Shown piece after piece: positions 10,427 through 30,409 of a stretch of DNA of 64,000 nt (its first letter is position 1; every line of letters starts with the position of its first letter). The stretch spans positions 62,001 through 126,000 of the forward strand of contig NZ_CAAHFN010000054.1 in the NCBI RefSeq assembly GCF_900961225.1. The letters are read 5' to 3'. Both the position numbers and the translations under genes were made by a program. The notes below the pieces were generated by a model that was given only the letters and a program-made list of their open reading frames with translations, had not been told where the DNA came from and made no database searches. Source of the stretch: Modicisalibacter radicis. Its GTDB lineage: Bacteria > Pseudomonadota > Gammaproteobacteria > Pseudomonadales > Halomonadaceae.

Positions 10427-13009
10427 ATGAGTCAGGCAACTGCTCAAACACCCATGATGGCCCAGTACCTGAAGATCAAGCGTGAGCACCCCGACGTGCT
10501 GCTGTTCTATCGCATGGGCGACTTCTACGAGCTGTTCTTCGACGACGCCAGGCGTGCCGCGCAACTGCTCGACATCACGCTCACCGCGCGCGGCCAGTCG
10601 GGCGGCACGCCGATCCCCATGGCCGGGGTGCCCTACCACAGCGCCGAAGGCTATCTGGCGCGGCTGGTCAGATCCGGCGAGTCGGTGGCGATCTGCGAGC
10701 AGATGGGCGATCCGGCGACCAGCAAGGGGCCGGTGGATCGTCAGGTAGTGCGGATCGTCACCCCCGGGACGCTGCACGACGAGGCGCTGCTCGACGCCCG
10801 GCGCGACAACCTGCTGCTCGCCCTGCACTGCCAGGGCGAGCGCTGGGGGCTGGCCTGGCTGGAGCTTTCCAGCGGCCGCTTCAGCGTGCTCGAGGTGGAT
10901 GGCGAAGCGGACATGCTGGCCGAGATCCAGCGCCTGCAGCCCGCCGAACTGCTGGTCGGCGACGCCCAGGACCTGCCGCCGGCGCTCGCCGAGCGCCCCG
11001 GACTCAAGCGCCAGAGCGCCTGGCTGTTCGACCTGGAATCGGCCAACCGCCTGCTGTGCGACCAGTTCGGCGTCGCCGACCTGCGCGGCTTCGGCTGCGC
11101 CCATCTGGAGTGCGCGCTGACCGCCGCCGGGGTGCTGGTCGACTACGCCCGCGACACCCAGCGCTCGCGGCTGCCCCACGTCACCCAGCTGGGCGTCGAG
11201 AATCGCGACGACGCGGTGGTGATCGACGCCGCCAGCCGCCGCAACCTGGAGATCGACGTGAACCTCGGCGGCGGCAGCGAGAACACCCTGGCCAGCGTGC
11301 TCGACACCACCGCCACGGCGATGGGCTCGCGGCTGCTCAAGCGCTGGCTCAACCGTCCGCTGCGCGACCGCGAGCAGGTCGCCGGGCGCCAGGGCGCGGT
11401 GCAGCTGCTGCTCCACGACGACCTTTTCGAGGCCCTGCGCGCCATCCTCAAGCCGATCGGCGACGTCGAGCGGATCCTCGCCCGCGTCGCCCTGCGCAGC
11501 GCCCGCCCCCGCGACCTGGCGCGCCTGCGCGATGCCCTGGCGGCGCTCCCCGAGCTGCAGGCGACGCTGGCCCCGCTGGACGAAGGTACCGCCCTCGACG
11601 CACTCAAGCGCCATATCCGCCCCTATCCCGACCTCGCCGACACCCTGACCCGGGCGCTGGTCGAAAGCCCGCCGGTGGTGATCCGCGACGGCGGGGTGAT
11701 CGCCGACGGCTTCGATGCCGAGCTCGACGAGGTGCGCGGCCTGGCCGAGAACGCCGGCGACTACCTGGTCGATCTCGAGAAGCGCGAGCGCGAGCGCACC
11801 GGGCTGGCCGGGCTCAAGGTCGGCTACAACCGGGTGCATGGCTATTTCATCGAGATTCCCCGCGCCCAGGCCCGCGAGGCGCCCACCGACTACATCCGCC
11901 GCCAGACGCTCAAGAATGCCGAGCGCTTCATCATCCCCGAACTCAAGGAGTTCGAGGACAAGGCCCTGTCCGCCAAGTCGCGTGCCCTGGCCCGCGAGAA
12001 GCTGCTCTACGAGAGCCTGATCGACACCCTCAACGCCGAGCTCGACGCACTGCAGGCCAGCGCCCGCTCGCTCGCCGCGCTCGACGTGCTGACGGCCTTC
12101 GCCGAACGCGCGCTGGCACTCGAGCTGGTGCGCCCGCACCTCACCGACAGCCCGGGACTGGCGATCCATGGCGGGCGCCACCCGGTGGTGGAAAACGTCA
12201 GCGATGCGCCCTTCGTGCCCAACGACCTGCGACTCGACCCGAGCCGCCACATGCTGGTGATCACCGGCCCCAACATGGGCGGCAAGTCCACCTACATGCG
12301 CCAGGCGGCGCTGATCGCCCTGCTCGCCCACAGCGGCAGTTTCGTGCCCGCCGACCGCGCCGAGATCGGCCCGCTGGATCGCATCTTCACGCGCATCGGC
12401 TCCAGCGACGACCTCGCCGGCGGGCGCTCGACGTTCATGGTCGAGATGACCGAGACCGCCAACATCCTGCACAACGCCAGCGCCGAGAGCCTGGTATTGA
12501 TGGACGAGATCGGCCGCGGCACCAGCACCTTCGACGGGCTGTCGCTGGCCTGGGCCAGCGCCGAACACCTGGCCGCCACCCGGGCCCTGACGCTGTTCGC
12601 CACGCACTACTTCGAGATGACCGCCCTCGCCGATCAGCTCGAGGGCGTCGCCAACGTTCACCTGACCGCGACCGAGCATCGCGAGGGTATCGTCTTCATG
12701 CACCGGGTCGAGGAGGGCCCGGCCAGCCAGAGCTACGGCCTGCAGGTCGCCCAGCTCGCCGGGGTGCCCACGGCGGTGGTGGCCCGCGCCCGCGACAAGC
12801 TGGCGAGTCTCGAGCAGCATGAAATCGACCAGGGGCAACGCAGCGTGTCGGCAGCCGGGGACGGCGCATCGAAGCCGGCACCTTCGCAGCCCGATCTGTT
12901 CGCCAGCACGCCGCATCCGCTGGTCGAGGAACTCGATGGTTTGGCGCTGGACGAACTCAGCCCGCGCCAGGCCCTCGATCTGCTGTACCGCTGGCGCGAG
13001 CGGCTGTGA
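10427..13009 (+). CDS. mutS: DNA mismatch repair protein MutS
   Basis: Recognises base mismatches and small loops and recruits MutL. The 860 residues are full length. The mismatch-wedging Phe-x-Glu is FYE at residues 33-35 (MGDFYELFF). The connector, core and clamp domains follow, then the ATPase with Walker [10 protein letters not shown] at 614-622, Walker [17 protein letters not shown] and the switch FATHYFEM. The C-terminal end [11 protein letters not shown] is the tetramerisation segment. The gene is monocistronic with its own promoter and is followed by fdxA. In Pseudomonas mutS is likewise followed by fdxA. Confidence 0.98.
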   Translation: MSQATAQTPMMAQYLKIKREHPDVLLFYRMGDFYELFFDDARRAAQLLDITLTARGQSGGTPIPMAGVPYHSAEGYLARLVRSGESVAICEQMGDPATSKGPVDRQVVRIVTPGTLHDEALLDARRDNLLLALHCQGERWGLAWLELSSGRFSVLEVDGEADMLAEIQRLQPAELLVGDAQDLPPALAERPGLKRQSAWLFDLESANRLLCDQFGVADLRGFGCAHLECALTAAGVLVDYARDTQRSRLPHVTQLGVENRDDAVVIDAASRRNLEIDVNLGGGSENTLASVLDTTATAMGSRLLKRWLNRPLRDREQVAGRQGAVQLLLHDDLFEALRAILKPIGDVERILARVALRSARPRDLARLRDALAALPELQATLAPLDEGTALDALKRHIRPYPDLADTLTRALVESPPVVIRDGGVIADGFDAELDEVRGLAENAGDYLVDLEKRERERTGLAGLKVGYNRVHGYFIEIPRAQAREAPTDYIRRQTLKNAERFIIPELKEFEDKALSAKSRALAREKLLYESLIDTLNAELDALQASARSLAALDVLTAFAERALALELVRPHLTDSPGLAIHGGRHPVVENVSDAPFVPNDLRLDPSRHMLVITGPNMGGKSTYMRQAALIALLAHSGSFVPADRAEIGPLDRIFTRIGSSDDLAGGRSTFMVEMTETANILHNASAESLVLMDEIGRGTSTFDGLSLAWASAEHLAATRALTLFATHYFEMTALADQLEGVANVHLTATEHREGIVFMHRVEEGPASQSYGLQVAQLAGVPTAVVARARDKLASLEQHEIDQGQRSVSAAGDGASKPAPSQPDLFASTPHPLVEELDGLALDELSPRQALDLLYRWRERL

Positions 13010-13260
13010 GGACCGGCCTCTACAGCGAGCGGCCCAGGCGGGTATGATTCCATGACCAAACGTTCCTTGGCGCCGCTTGCCGGCGCCTATCGCCCAGCAC
13101 TAGAATTAGCGCCCAATTAGAAGTGGGTCTTCTAACGACCCCGGCCGTTTATAACCAGCCAAAGCCAGCGTGCGCCCGCTTCTGTCGTGACGGCAGCCGA
13201 CACACCCGCCGGAGATCGAGTGTACTGCGCCGCGGGCTACCATGACTCGAGGGAGTTTCC

Positions 13261-13584
13261 ATGACATTCGTCGTCACCGAAAATTGCATTCGTTGCAAAT
13301 ACACCGACTGCGTCGAGGTCTGCCCCGTCGATTGCTTCTATGAAGGGCCGAACTTTCTGGTGATCGACCCCGACGAATGCATCGACTGCGCCCTGTGCGA
13401 GCCGGAATGTCCGGCCGAGGCGATCTATTCCGAGGATGAACTGCCGGACGACCAGAAGCAGTTTCTCGAGCTCAACGCCGAGCTCGCCGTGGTCTGGCCC
13501 AATATCACGGAGAAGAAGGACCCGCCGGCGGACGCCGAGGAGTGGGACGGCAAGAGCGGCAAGCTGGAGCAGCTCGAACGCTGA
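13261..13584 (+). CDS. fdxA: 7Fe ferredoxin FdxA
   Basis: Low-potential electron carrier with one [3Fe-4S] and one [4Fe-4S] cluster. The 107 residues include Cys9, Cys17, Cys21 and Cys25 in the first half and Cys40, Cys43, Cys46 and Cys50 ([11 protein letters not shown]) in the second. The family tail [18 protein letters not shown] is present. This is the Azotobacter FdI / Pseudomonas FdxA type. The start has GGGAG 7 nt upstream. It is separated from mutS by 251 bp with no clear promoter. Confidence 0.96.
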   Translation: MTFVVTENCIRCKYTDCVEVCPVDCFYEGPNFLVIDPDECIDCALCEPECPAEAIYSEDELPDDQKQFLELNAELAVVWPNITEKKDPPADAEEWDGKSGKLEQLER

Positions 13585-13688
13585 GACCGACCCGCGGCCG
13601 ATGACCCGCACCCGATGACACGTGCCAGGCGAGCCTGGCACGCCGCCCCGCCGTGAACCCCGAAATGGCAGCCCCGAGGGGCGCGCAT

Positions 13689-13712
13689 AAAAAAGGCGAC
13701 CCGAAGGTCGCC
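13689..13712 (-). terminator. Intrinsic terminator facing left, no obvious gene
   Basis: GGCGACC (13695-13701), tetraloop CGAA, GGTCGCC (13706-13712), with AAAAAA at 13689-13694 giving a U6 tract on the minus strand. The nearest minus-strand gene is eno, whose own terminator is 400 bp earlier. Confidence 0.7.
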
Positions 13713-14106
13713 GCTCTATACCCTGTTTTGCGGGCAGTGTCCCTTGCCCCCTCTCCTTCGGCCACTTCCTTGTCCGGCAACCGCGTCCTGCGCCGCCGGA
13801 AGGGCCGTGATGCTGCATCCCATGGCATCCTGCCTGTGGAGTCGAGCTAGACAAGTCGCTTCCCAAAAATCCCGGAGTCATTGTGCCCGATATCCACGAA
13901 GCGACAATGGGTCTCTCTTGGCAACGGGTCTCGCCCTGCCTGCGCACTGGCCATTTAATTGTTTAAAAACAATAAATTGAAAAACACGGCGCTATCGACG
14001 AGGACTGGCTTTGTAGGCAATTTCCTACATTAAATGTCGCTCTGGCTGACATCGAACGCGGCGGAGCGACGGCCCGGGCGGGAGGCAGGCAAGGTGGGGG
14101 TGATGA

Positions 14107-14145
14107 AAAGTCCAGGCGTCGCCGGGCGGTCCCGGCGACGCCTGG
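14107..14145 (-). terminator. Terminator of eno
   Basis: A 15-bp perfect stem (14112-14126 with 14131-14145) and a CGGT loop, followed on the minus strand by ACTTTTC. It begins 24 nt past the eno stop. Confidence 0.7.
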
Positions 14146-14168
14146 TTCGAGGCGTTACTCCAGGGCGG

Positions 14169-15653
<1,485 letters not shown>

Positions 15654-15655
15654 CA

Positions 15656-18254
<2,599 letters not shown>

Positions 18255-18257
18255 TTT

Positions 18258-18362
18258 GGGCTACGGGCTACGGGCTACGGGCTACGGGCTACGGGCTACG
18301 GGCTACGGGCTACGGGCTACGGGCTACGGGCTACGGGCTACGGGCTACGGGCTACGGGCTAC
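18258..18362. repeat. Tandem repeat GGGCTAC x 15
   Basis: Fifteen uninterrupted, identical copies of the 7-mer GGGCTAC (105 bp). Because the copies are perfect and the unit is short, copy number should vary by slippage. It is non-coding, between gltD and pyrG. Confidence 0.97.
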
Positions 18363-18391
18363 GGCAGGATGATGACTCCGCCCTGCTCGTA

Positions 18392-18513
18392 GCTCGCGGC
18401 TCATAGCTCGTGACTGACGCGAAGCGTCTTGCCCGTGGCTCGCGGCTCGTAGCCCGTGACTGACGCAAAGCGTCTTGCCCGTGGCTCGCGGCCCGCAGCT
18501 CGTGGCCCCTAGC
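18392..18513. repeat. 46-bp direct repeats, about 2.6 copies
   Basis: Units start at 18392, 18438 and 18484. The first two differ at 3 of 46 positions and the third is partial and diverged. Each full unit contains a small perfect hairpin GACGC-(GAA or AAA)-GCGTC. The repeats themselves are built of GCTCG/GTGGC-like 7-mers related to the neighbouring tract. Confidence 0.85.
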
Positions 18514-18521
18514 GGGCGTCG

Positions 18522-24409
<5,888 letters not shown>

Positions 24410-24865
24410 GGGCGTGCCTCACAGAAATCCGGGGGACTTGTGTCCAGATTAAAATAGCGGTATATTTATTGGTTTTTTATAATTTTTAGGGCCTTTTTCA
24501 GGCCGTGTTCGGGTGCCAAAGGGCCGACCAGAATAGCCAGTCTCGCCTTCCGGCGCAATTCCCGCCCTCGCCGACCGGCCCCGAAAATTCCCCGAAAAAA
24601 CGCGCGCTTACCGCCAATCTAGCGATAATTTCCAAGCCACTCAATGGCTTATCCATGGCCCCGGGCAAGCGCGCAGACCACCCTCCGGCGGCAGAAAAAG
24701 GCCGGCCAACCCCAGTATCGACCACGATGAGGTCCATGCCAATCCTGCATACGCCATGCGAATAGAGGCAATCGACTCACGGCGTCAGCCCGACACAAAA
24801 AACCCGCCGGGATTTTTCCAGGCGGGTTGCGACGCCGGCCTGTCCGGCCCCGGTCGGTGGATTCT
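24410..24865. other. gltB upstream region and aroB 3' region
   Basis: 456 bp with no gene. 24440-24490 is strongly AT-rich (TTTTATAATTTTT-like) and should contain the gltB promoter on the minus strand, though no single -35/-10 pair stands out. A small hairpin GGCC-N7-GGCC sits at about 24490-24505. 24510-24790 shows nothing recognisable. The aroB terminator is at 24797-24828. In Pseudomonas a SPOR-domain gene (damX) lies between aroB and gltB; none is present here. Confidence 0.5.
24797..24828 (-). terminator. Terminator of the pilMNOPQ-aroKB operon
   Basis: AACCCGCC (24801-24808) pairs with GGCGGGTT (24821-24828) and there is an A-run at 24797-24802, giving a U6 tract on the minus strand, 38 nt past the aroB stop. 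Confidence 0.85.
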
Positions 24866-25975
24866 TCAGGCGCGCGGATAACTCTCGATAAAGGCCCGCA
24901 GTTCGTCCGGCGGGGTCCGATCATGGATGCAGGCATCGCCGAGCTCACTCAACAGCACCAGACGGATCCGTTCGTCGAGGTTCTTCTTGTCCAGCCGCAT
25001 GCGGGCGATGAAGTCGTCGCCGCTCATCGCCGCCGGCGCGGCGGTGGGCAGACCGGCGGCGTGCAGCAGCGTCTCGCTGCGCTCGACATCCGCGGCGCTC
25101 AGCCAGCCGAGCCGGCGCGACAGCGCGGCGGCCATGGCCATGCCAGTGGCCACGGCCTCGCCGTGCAGCCAGGCACCGTAGCCCTGGTGCGTTTCGATGG
25201 CATGGCCGAAGGTATGCCCCAGGTTGAGCAGCGCGCGCACCCCCTGCTCGGTCTCGTCCTCGACGACGATCGCCGCCTTGGTCGCGCAGCTGCGCAGGAT
25301 CGCCTCGCTGAGCAGGGCGTCGTCCAGTCCGCGCAGCGCGGCCATGTGGGCTTCCAGCCAGGCCAGGAAGTCGATATCGCGAATCAGCCCGTACTTGATC
25401 ACCTCGGCGAGCCCCGCCGACAGTTCGCGCGGCGGCAGGCTGTGCAGGGTGGCGGTGTCGACGAGCACCGCGCGGGGCTGCCAGAAGGCGCCGATCATGT
25501 TCTTGCCGCGCGGATGGTTGACGCCGGTCTTGCCCCCCACCGAGGAGTCGACCTGGGCGAGCAGCGTGGTCGGCACCTGGATGAAGGCCACGCCGCGCTG
25601 GTAACAGGCCGCGGCGTAGCCGGTCATGTCGCCGACCACCCCGCCGCCGAGCGCAATCAGCGTGCAGCGACGATTGAAGCCGGCCTCGAGCAGGGCGTCC
25701 CAGATACGCTCCACCGAGGCCAGCGTCTTGGTCTGCTCGCCGTCGGGCAGGATTACCTGACGCACCGTCAGGCCCTCGCCGAGCCCGCGCTCGAGCGCAT
25801 CGAGATACAGCGGCGCGACGGCCTCGTTGGTGACGATCATCACCTGATTGCCGGCCAGGTAGGGGCGCAGGTGGGCGGGATTGCCGAGCAATCCGGGGCC
25901 GACGTGGATCGGGTAGCTGCGCTCGCCCAGTTCGACGGTCAGGGTACGGATGGCGGGAGCGGCGAGCACGGACAT
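24866..25975 (-). CDS. aroB: 3-dehydroquinate synthase
   Basis: Second step of the shikimate pathway: NAD+- and metal-dependent cyclisation of DAHP to 3-dehydroquinate. The 369 residues are full length. The NAD-binding [22 protein letters not shown] and [22 protein letters not shown] are present. The substrate and metal motifs are [33 protein letters not shown] and [13 protein letters not shown]. The start at 25975 ([23 protein letters not shown]) lies 5 bp after the aroK stop. It is the last gene before the terminator. Confidence 0.97.
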   Translation of the reverse strand: MSVLAAPAIRTLTVELGERSYPIHVGPGLLGNPAHLRPYLAGNQVMIVTNEAVAPLYLDALERGLGEGLTVRQVILPDGEQTKTLASVERIWDALLEAGFNRRCTLIALGGGVVGDMTGYAAACYQRGVAFIQVPTTLLAQVDSSVGGKTGVNHPRGKNMIGAFWQPRAVLVDTATLHSLPPRELSAGLAEVIKYGLIRDIDFLAWLEAHMAALRGLDDALLSEAILRSCATKAAIVVEDETEQGVRALLNLGHTFGHAIETHQGYGAWLHGEAVATGMAMAAALSRRLGWLSAADVERSETLLHAAGLPTAAPAAMSGDDFIARMRLDKKNLDERIRLVLLSELGDACIHDRTPPDELRAFIESYPRA

Positions 25976-25980
25976 GGTAT

Positions 25981-26523
25981 CTACACCTTGGCTTGCAGCG
26001 GGTCGACGAGGCGCTCGACACGCTTGAGGATATCGTTGACGACCGCCCGCGGGCCGCGTCGGTCGGTGCGCACCACCAGGTCGGCGGTGGCGCGGTACAG
26101 CGGATCGCGCAACTCGAACAGCCCGCGCAATACCGCCTCGGGATCCTTGTTGCGCAGCAAAGGGCGGTTGCGGTCCTTGGCGGTGCGGCGCAACTGCTGC
26201 TCGACCGTGGTGTAGAGGTAGACCACCGTGCCGCGTTCGCGCAACGCGCGGCGATTGACCTCGTTCATCACCGCCCCGCCGCCGGTCGCCAGCACCACGC
26301 CGGAGCGCCCGGTGAGTTCGTCGATCATCGCCACTTCGCGCTCGCGAAAGCCGGCCTCGCCCTCGATGTCGAAGATCCAGGGAATATCCGCACCACAACG
26401 CGCCTGGATCGCATGATCGCTATCCAGGAAATCGCGCTGCAACTCGGCCGCCAGGAGGCGGCCGATGGTGCTTTTGCCGGCCCCCATGGGGCCGACCAGG
26501 AATATGTTGGGAAAACCCTGCAT
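25981..26523 (-). CDS. aroK: Shikimate kinase
   Basis: ATP-dependent phosphorylation of shikimate. The 180 residues show Walker [10 protein letters not shown] at 11-19, [31 protein letters not shown] for shikimate binding, the GGGAV glycine-rich strand and the [12 protein letters not shown] region. Its ATG overlaps the pilQ stop by one base (TGATG), so translation is coupled to pilQ. This pilQ-aroK-aroB linkage is conserved in Pseudomonas and other gammaproteobacteria. Confidence 0.97.
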   Translation of the reverse strand: MQGFPNIFLVGPMGAGKSTIGRLLAAELQRDFLDSDHAIQARCGADIPWIFDIEGEAGFREREVAMIDELTGRSGVVLATGGGAVMNEVNRRALRERGTVVYLYTTVEQQLRRTAKDRNRPLLRNKDPEAVLRGLFELRDPLYRATADLVVRTDRRGPRAVVNDILKRVERLVDPLQAKV

Positions 26524-28607
26524 CAGTGGATCGCCAGATTGTCCTCGATGATCTTCGGAGTAATGAAGACTAACAATTCTACCTTCTCATTGCTCTCCTC
26601 GGTATAGCGGAATAGATGTCCGAGGAAAGGCAGGTCGCCGAGGAAGGGCGTCTTGAACAGATTGCGCAGCTGTTCGGTGGTCAGGATACCGCCCAGCACC
26701 ACCGTTTCGCCGTTGTTGACCAGTACCTGGGTCTGGATCTCGTTGGTGTCGATGGCCGGCGCGCCTTCGTACTGGGTGCTGGACACGTCGTCGTTGTTGA
26801 TGGTCAGGTCCATGATGATGCGGTCGTCGGGAGTGATCTGCGGGGTGACCTCCAGCGACAGCACCGCCTCCTTGAACTCGACGTTGGTCGCGCCGCTCGA
26901 GGTGGCCTCCTGGTAGGGAATCTCCTGGCCCTGCTTGATGACCGCGGTCTGCTGGTTGGCGGTGATCACCTTGGGTTGCGAGATGGTCTGGCTCTTGCCC
27001 TCGCTTTCCAGCGCGCGCAGCTCGAGATCGAGCAGGATGTCGCCGGACAGGTAGCCGAAGCTGAACGCCGAGGCGGGGCTGACGTCGTTGCCCAGGTCGA
27101 CCGCCAGCCCGCCGCCGTAGGAGGCCGGGTCGTTGCCGGTGGTGGGCACCGTCGACGCATCGCCGTCGGCGGCCCCGTCGAGATCGAAACGGCTGCCCTG
27201 CGGCGACGACAGCCCCCAGTTGACGCCCAGCTCCTGGGTCGCGCTGTCGCGGGCGATGACGATACGCGCCTCGATCTGCACCTGGCGCACCGGGATGTCG
27301 AGCTGATCCAGCGTCCGGCGGATCGCCTCGATCTGCTCGGGGGTCTCCTGCAGCAGCAGCGTATTGGTGCGCGCGTCGACGCTGACCCGGCCACGCTCGG
27401 AGAGCAGCCCCAGGCCATTCTCGCCACGCAGCAGGCTGGCCAGCTCGCCGGCCTTGGCGTAGCGCACCTGGATGTACTGGGTGGTCAGCGGCACGAGCTC
27501 CTGCTGCTGGGCCTGGGCCTCGAGTTCCTGGCGCTCCATCGCCGCCAGCTCGTCGGCCGGGGCGACCACCAGCACGTTGCCCGACTGGCGGCTGGCCAGG
27601 CCATGGCTCTTGAGCACCAGGTCGAGCGCCTGATCCCAGGGCACGTCCTGCAGGTTGAGGGTCACGCTGCCCTGCACGCTGTCGCTGGCCACCACGTTGA
27701 GCCCGGTGAACTCGCCGATGATCGACAGCACTTCGCGGACCTGGATGTCCTGGAAGTTGAGCGTGATGCGCTTGCCGGTGTAGGGGAAACGCTCGCGTTC
27801 GCGCTCGCGCTGTTCGGCACGGCTGACCGGCCTGGCCTCGACGACCAGCTGACGGCCGCTCTGGGTCGACAGCAGCGTGTACTCGCCCCGGGTGGTGATA
27901 GCCAGCGTGGTGTCCTCCGCGCCGCCCTGCGGCACGATACGCTGCATCGGCGTCCCGAAATCGCTGACGTCGAGCACCTGGTTCCACTCGGCCGGCAGTG
28001 CGACATCGTCGAGGGTCGCGACGATCCGCCCGCCGCGTTCGCTGACCCGGGCGTCGATGCCGTCGCGATCGAAGGTCACCACCAGCCGACTGGCGTCGTC
28101 GTCGCCGCGCCGGAAGTCGATATCGGTGATCCGCGGCTCCCGCGCGTTCGACACGCTTGCGGATGGCGCCGGGGATGCCGCGGAGTCGGCCTCGCCCGCA
28201 CGCTGCGCATTCGGCATCGCAGCGTCGACGCCTTCTCCCAGCCGCAGCAACAGGGTATCGCCCTGCTCTCGGGTGGCGTAGGGCAGCGCCCGATCGAGCG
28301 TCAGCACCAGCCGGGTGCGGTCGCCCGCCGCCAGGGCCACGATGTTGTCAACCCCGGCGAGGCCCAGCTCGAAGCGCTGCTGGTCGAGTTCGTTGAGGGT
28401 ATCCATCAGATCGATGGCCAGGCGCGGCGGCGAATCGATTCGGTAGCCGCGAACCTCGGGTACCCCATCCGCAAAGCGCAGCATGACTTCCAGCCCGCCG
28501 TCGCTGCGCTGCTCGAAATCCAAGGCCGTCAGCGTCGACGCGGCCAGCGCCGGCCCGGCCAGCGCACACAGCCCCAACGTCAGCAGCGTGCCAATCAATC
28601 CCCTCAT
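26523..28607 (-). CDS. pilQ: Type IV pilus secretin PilQ
   Basis: Outer-membrane multimeric channel through which the type IV pilus passes. The 694-residue protein has a signal peptide (residues 1-22, ending GPALA). Two AMIN-type peptidoglycan-binding segments follow (about 30-120 and 155-260), an STN/N0 domain ([29 protein letters not shown]), an N1 domain and the secretin beta-barrel ([14 protein letters not shown] gate, then [18 protein letters not shown] and [16 protein letters not shown]). I chose ATG 28607 because of the signal peptide; longer in-frame readings enter the pilP intergenic region. Confidence 0.96.
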   Translation of the reverse strand: MRGLIGTLLTLGLCALAGPALAASTLTALDFEQRSDGGLEVMLRFADGVPEVRGYRIDSPPRLAIDLMDTLNELDQQRFELGLAGVDNIVALAAGDRTRLVLTLDRALPYATREQGDTLLLRLGEGVDAAMPNAQRAGEADSAASPAPSASVSNAREPRITDIDFRRGDDDASRLVVTFDRDGIDARVSERGGRIVATLDDVALPAEWNQVLDVSDFGTPMQRIVPQGGAEDTTLAITTRGEYTLLSTQSGRQLVVEARPVSRAEQRERERERFPYTGKRITLNFQDIQVREVLSIIGEFTGLNVVASDSVQGSVTLNLQDVPWDQALDLVLKSHGLASRQSGNVLVVAPADELAAMERQELEAQAQQQELVPLTTQYIQVRYAKAGELASLLRGENGLGLLSERGRVSVDARTNTLLLQETPEQIEAIRRTLDQLDIPVRQVQIEARIVIARDSATQELGVNWGLSSPQGSRFDLDGAADGDASTVPTTGNDPASYGGGLAVDLGNDVSPASAFSFGYLSGDILLDLELRALESEGKSQTISQPKVITANQQTAVIKQGQEIPYQEATSSGATNVEFKEAVLSLEVTPQITPDDRIIMDLTINNDDVSSTQYEGAPAIDTNEIQTQVLVNNGETVVLGGILTTEQLRNLFKTPFLGDLPFLGHLFRYTEESNEKVELLVFITPKIIEDNLAIH

Positions 28608-28638
28608 GTCGTTCCCCTGTAACCGACTTGCCGGCGGG

Positions 28639-29211
28639 TCAATCCCGCTGCCGTGTCCCGGCCTTGTTAGCGAGCGAAAGCGTGCGGCGGCGCTCCACCC
28701 AGCCGCCCTGACCGTTGGAGACGATCTCCACCAGATGAATGTCGCGATCGGTGATCTTGGTGATGCGACCGAAGTCGGTGCCAAGGTGCATCCCCGCGTA
28801 GACGCGGTGGACCTTGCCTTCGGGGTCGCGAACCAGCGCCGAATGGCGCCCGTCGACCGCGAGCGTGCCGACCAGCGTCAGCGCGTCGAGCGCGAAGCGC
28901 TCGAGCGCCTCGCGGGGCCGGCTCCTATCCGGCGCAAGGTCGTTGCCGTTGGCGCCGGCATCGTCGGTGGCCGGCCGCTCCGGCTGGAACGGGCTGCGCG
29001 CACCCGCCTGATCGTAGGTGACCGGCCGATAGTCCGGCGTCTCGGGCAGCGCCGGGAGCTCGCCGCTGGGCTTGGCGCGCAGCGCCGCCAGGCGCTGGTC
29101 GAGCGCATCGAGCCGGGCATCGCCGCAACCGGCCAGCAGCGTCACCGCGAGCAGCGCGAGACAGCAGGGCCAGCGCGGTGGCGCCCAGCGCAGTGGCGAC
29201 CAGCGCGTCAT
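28639..29211 (-). CDS. pilP: Type IV pilus inner-membrane lipoprotein PilP
   Basis: Lipoprotein connecting the PilMNO alignment complex to PilQ. The 190-residue protein has a lipobox LLAGC with Cys29 as the lipidated residue. A low-complexity linker follows, then a C-terminal beta-domain (RFALDALTLVGTLAVDGRHSALVRDPEGKVHRVYAGMHLGTDFGRI in pieces) that is the PilP signature. Its ATG overlaps the pilO stop (ATGA). The pilQ start is 31 bp downstream. Confidence 0.93.
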   Translation of the reverse strand: MTRWSPLRWAPPRWPCCLALLAVTLLAGCGDARLDALDQRLAALRAKPSGELPALPETPDYRPVTYDQAGARSPFQPERPATDDAGANGNDLAPDRSRPREALERFALDALTLVGTLAVDGRHSALVRDPEGKVHRVYAGMHLGTDFGRITKITDRDIHLVEIVSNGQGGWVERRRTLSLANKAGTRQRD

Positions 29212-29846
29212 GGCGACTTCTCCTCGGCCGACGGTTCGCGATGGTTGTAGGTCTTGGCCAGCATCGACAGCCGCAGGGTGTCCTGGCCCTCGATCGGCAC
29301 CAGGGTGAAGTCGTGCAGGGTGACGATGCGCGGCAACCCGGCGACCCCCGAGAGAAACGCGGCGATGCGGTGATAGTCGCCGCGCACCTGAATGTCGAAC
29401 GGCTGCTCGATGTAGAACGCCTGGACCACCGGGCTGCGCAGGCGGATGAAATCGATGGACAACTGGTTTTGCAGCGCGGTATCGCTGATGTTGTCGAGCA
29501 GCGACGGCACCTCGGCGCCGGTCGGCAGCATCTCCAGCAGCTCGGCCATGCGCGACTCCAGGGTCGTCATCTGCCCGCGCATCGCCGGCAGGTTGGCGGT
29601 CTGGTAGGCCTTGCTCTCATATTGCTGAAGCAGCGTCCGCTCCTGCGCCCGCGCCTGCTCGAAACGCGCCATCTTGGGCGCGGCGATGAAATGATAAACA
29701 CCCCAGAAGAGTACCGTCAGCGCCAGCGCGCAGCAGATCGCCTGCAGCGATACCGGCCAGCGCCCGGCCTCGCGCAGGTCGAGCTCGCGCCAGTCGACGC
29801 CGCGCAGGCGCTGCCACTCGGCCTTCAGCTTGACGCTCATGCTCAT
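29208..29846 (-). CDS. pilO: Type IV pilus assembly protein PilO
   Basis: Inner-membrane alignment protein that dimerises with PilN. The 212 residues comprise one transmembrane helix (LQAICCALALTVLFWGVYHFI, about residues 31-52), a coiled-coil segment (FEQARAQERTLLQQYESKAYQ) and a periplasmic ferredoxin-like domain (EVPSLLDNISDTALQNQL, then FDIQVRGDYHRIAAFLSGVAGLPRIV). It overlaps pilN and pilP by ATGA at both ends. Confidence 0.93.
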   Translation of the reverse strand: MSMSVKLKAEWQRLRGVDWRELDLREAGRWPVSLQAICCALALTVLFWGVYHFIAAPKMARFEQARAQERTLLQQYESKAYQTANLPAMRGQMTTLESRMAELLEMLPTGAEVPSLLDNISDTALQNQLSIDFIRLRSPVVQAFYIEQPFDIQVRGDYHRIAAFLSGVAGLPRIVTLHDFTLVPIEGQDTLRLSMLAKTYNHREPSAEEKSP

Positions 29847-30409
29847 GGCCGCGCCTCCCGGGCCAGGGCCGGCTCGCCAGGCACCTCATCGACGGTCATG
29901 TCGAAGCGCCGTCGTCCGGCGTCGGTGGTCTCGACTTCCGCCAGCGTCGGCACCCCGAGCGCCTCGCGGGCGGCCAGCGCGCGCATCTGGTCGGAGACCT
30001 GACGGTTGGTCTCGGCCAGCCCGGCGAGCCGCAGTCGTTCGCCTTCCCGGGACAGGCGGGTGTAGTAGACGCCGTCCTCGAGGCTGGTCACCAGCTGGTT
30101 GAACACGCGCACCGTCTGCGGGCGACTGAACTGCAGCTCGCGAATCAGCTCGATCTGGGTCAGCATCCGCTCGCGGGTCTCGCGAAACTCGCGCAGCGTA
30201 CTGATGTCCCGGTCGAGTTGCTGGCCCTGCGCCTCGATGTACTGGTTGCGCTGCTGCTGGACGTCGAGCTGATGCTGGTAGAAGGCCGATACCAGCCAGC
30301 CGGCACCGATGCCCACCAGCGCCGAGAGGCCGAGAACCCGCTGGAAGCGCTTGCTGCGCTGATCGCGGCGCGCCTCGCGCCAGGCCAGCAGGTTGATTTC
30401 GATGGTCAT
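29843..30409 (-). CDS. pilN: Type IV pilus assembly protein PilN
   Basis: Bitopic membrane protein. Its N-terminal INLLAWREARR-type peptide (INLLAWREARRDQRS at residues 5-19) docks on cytoplasmic PilM. A transmembrane helix follows (VLGLSALVGIGAGWLVSAF, about 25-45), a coiled coil (LDRDISTLREFRETRERMLTQIELI) and a periplasmic domain pairing with PilO. 188 residues is normal length. It overlaps pilM and pilO by ATGA. Confidence 0.95.
   Translation of the reverse strand: MTIEINLLAWREARRDQRSKRFQRVLGLSALVGIGAGWLVSAFYQHQLDVQQQRNQYIEAQGQQLDRDISTLREFRETRERMLTQIELIRELQFSRPQTVRVFNQLVTSLEDGVYYTRLSREGERLRLAGLAETNRQVSDQMRALAAREALGVPTLAEVETTDAGRRRFDMTVDEVPGEPALAREARP

Larger units (their letters stand above)
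13585..14168. other. fdxA-eno convergent intergenic region with orphan terminator
   Basis: 584 bp with no protein gene. From left to right it holds: a 10-bp hairpin without T-run at 13621-13642 (possible fdxA 3' end), an intrinsic terminator facing left at 13689-13712, two AT-rich palindromes (ATTGTTT-AA-AAACAAT at 13958-13973 and GTAGG-N6-CCTAC at 14013-14028), and the eno terminator at 14107-14145. The left-facing terminator has no protein gene feeding it except eno readthrough, so a small RNA of roughly 260 nt on the minus strand is possible. Confidence 0.5.

Noticed and set aside
10139..12916. N-terminal extension of the pncC frame to over 1100 codons
   Set aside because: Only the last 178 codons match the PncC family; the rest is antisense to mutS.
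18258..18513. Possible CRISPR array
   Set aside because: Units are 7 and 46 bp with no unique spacers, and no cas genes are present.
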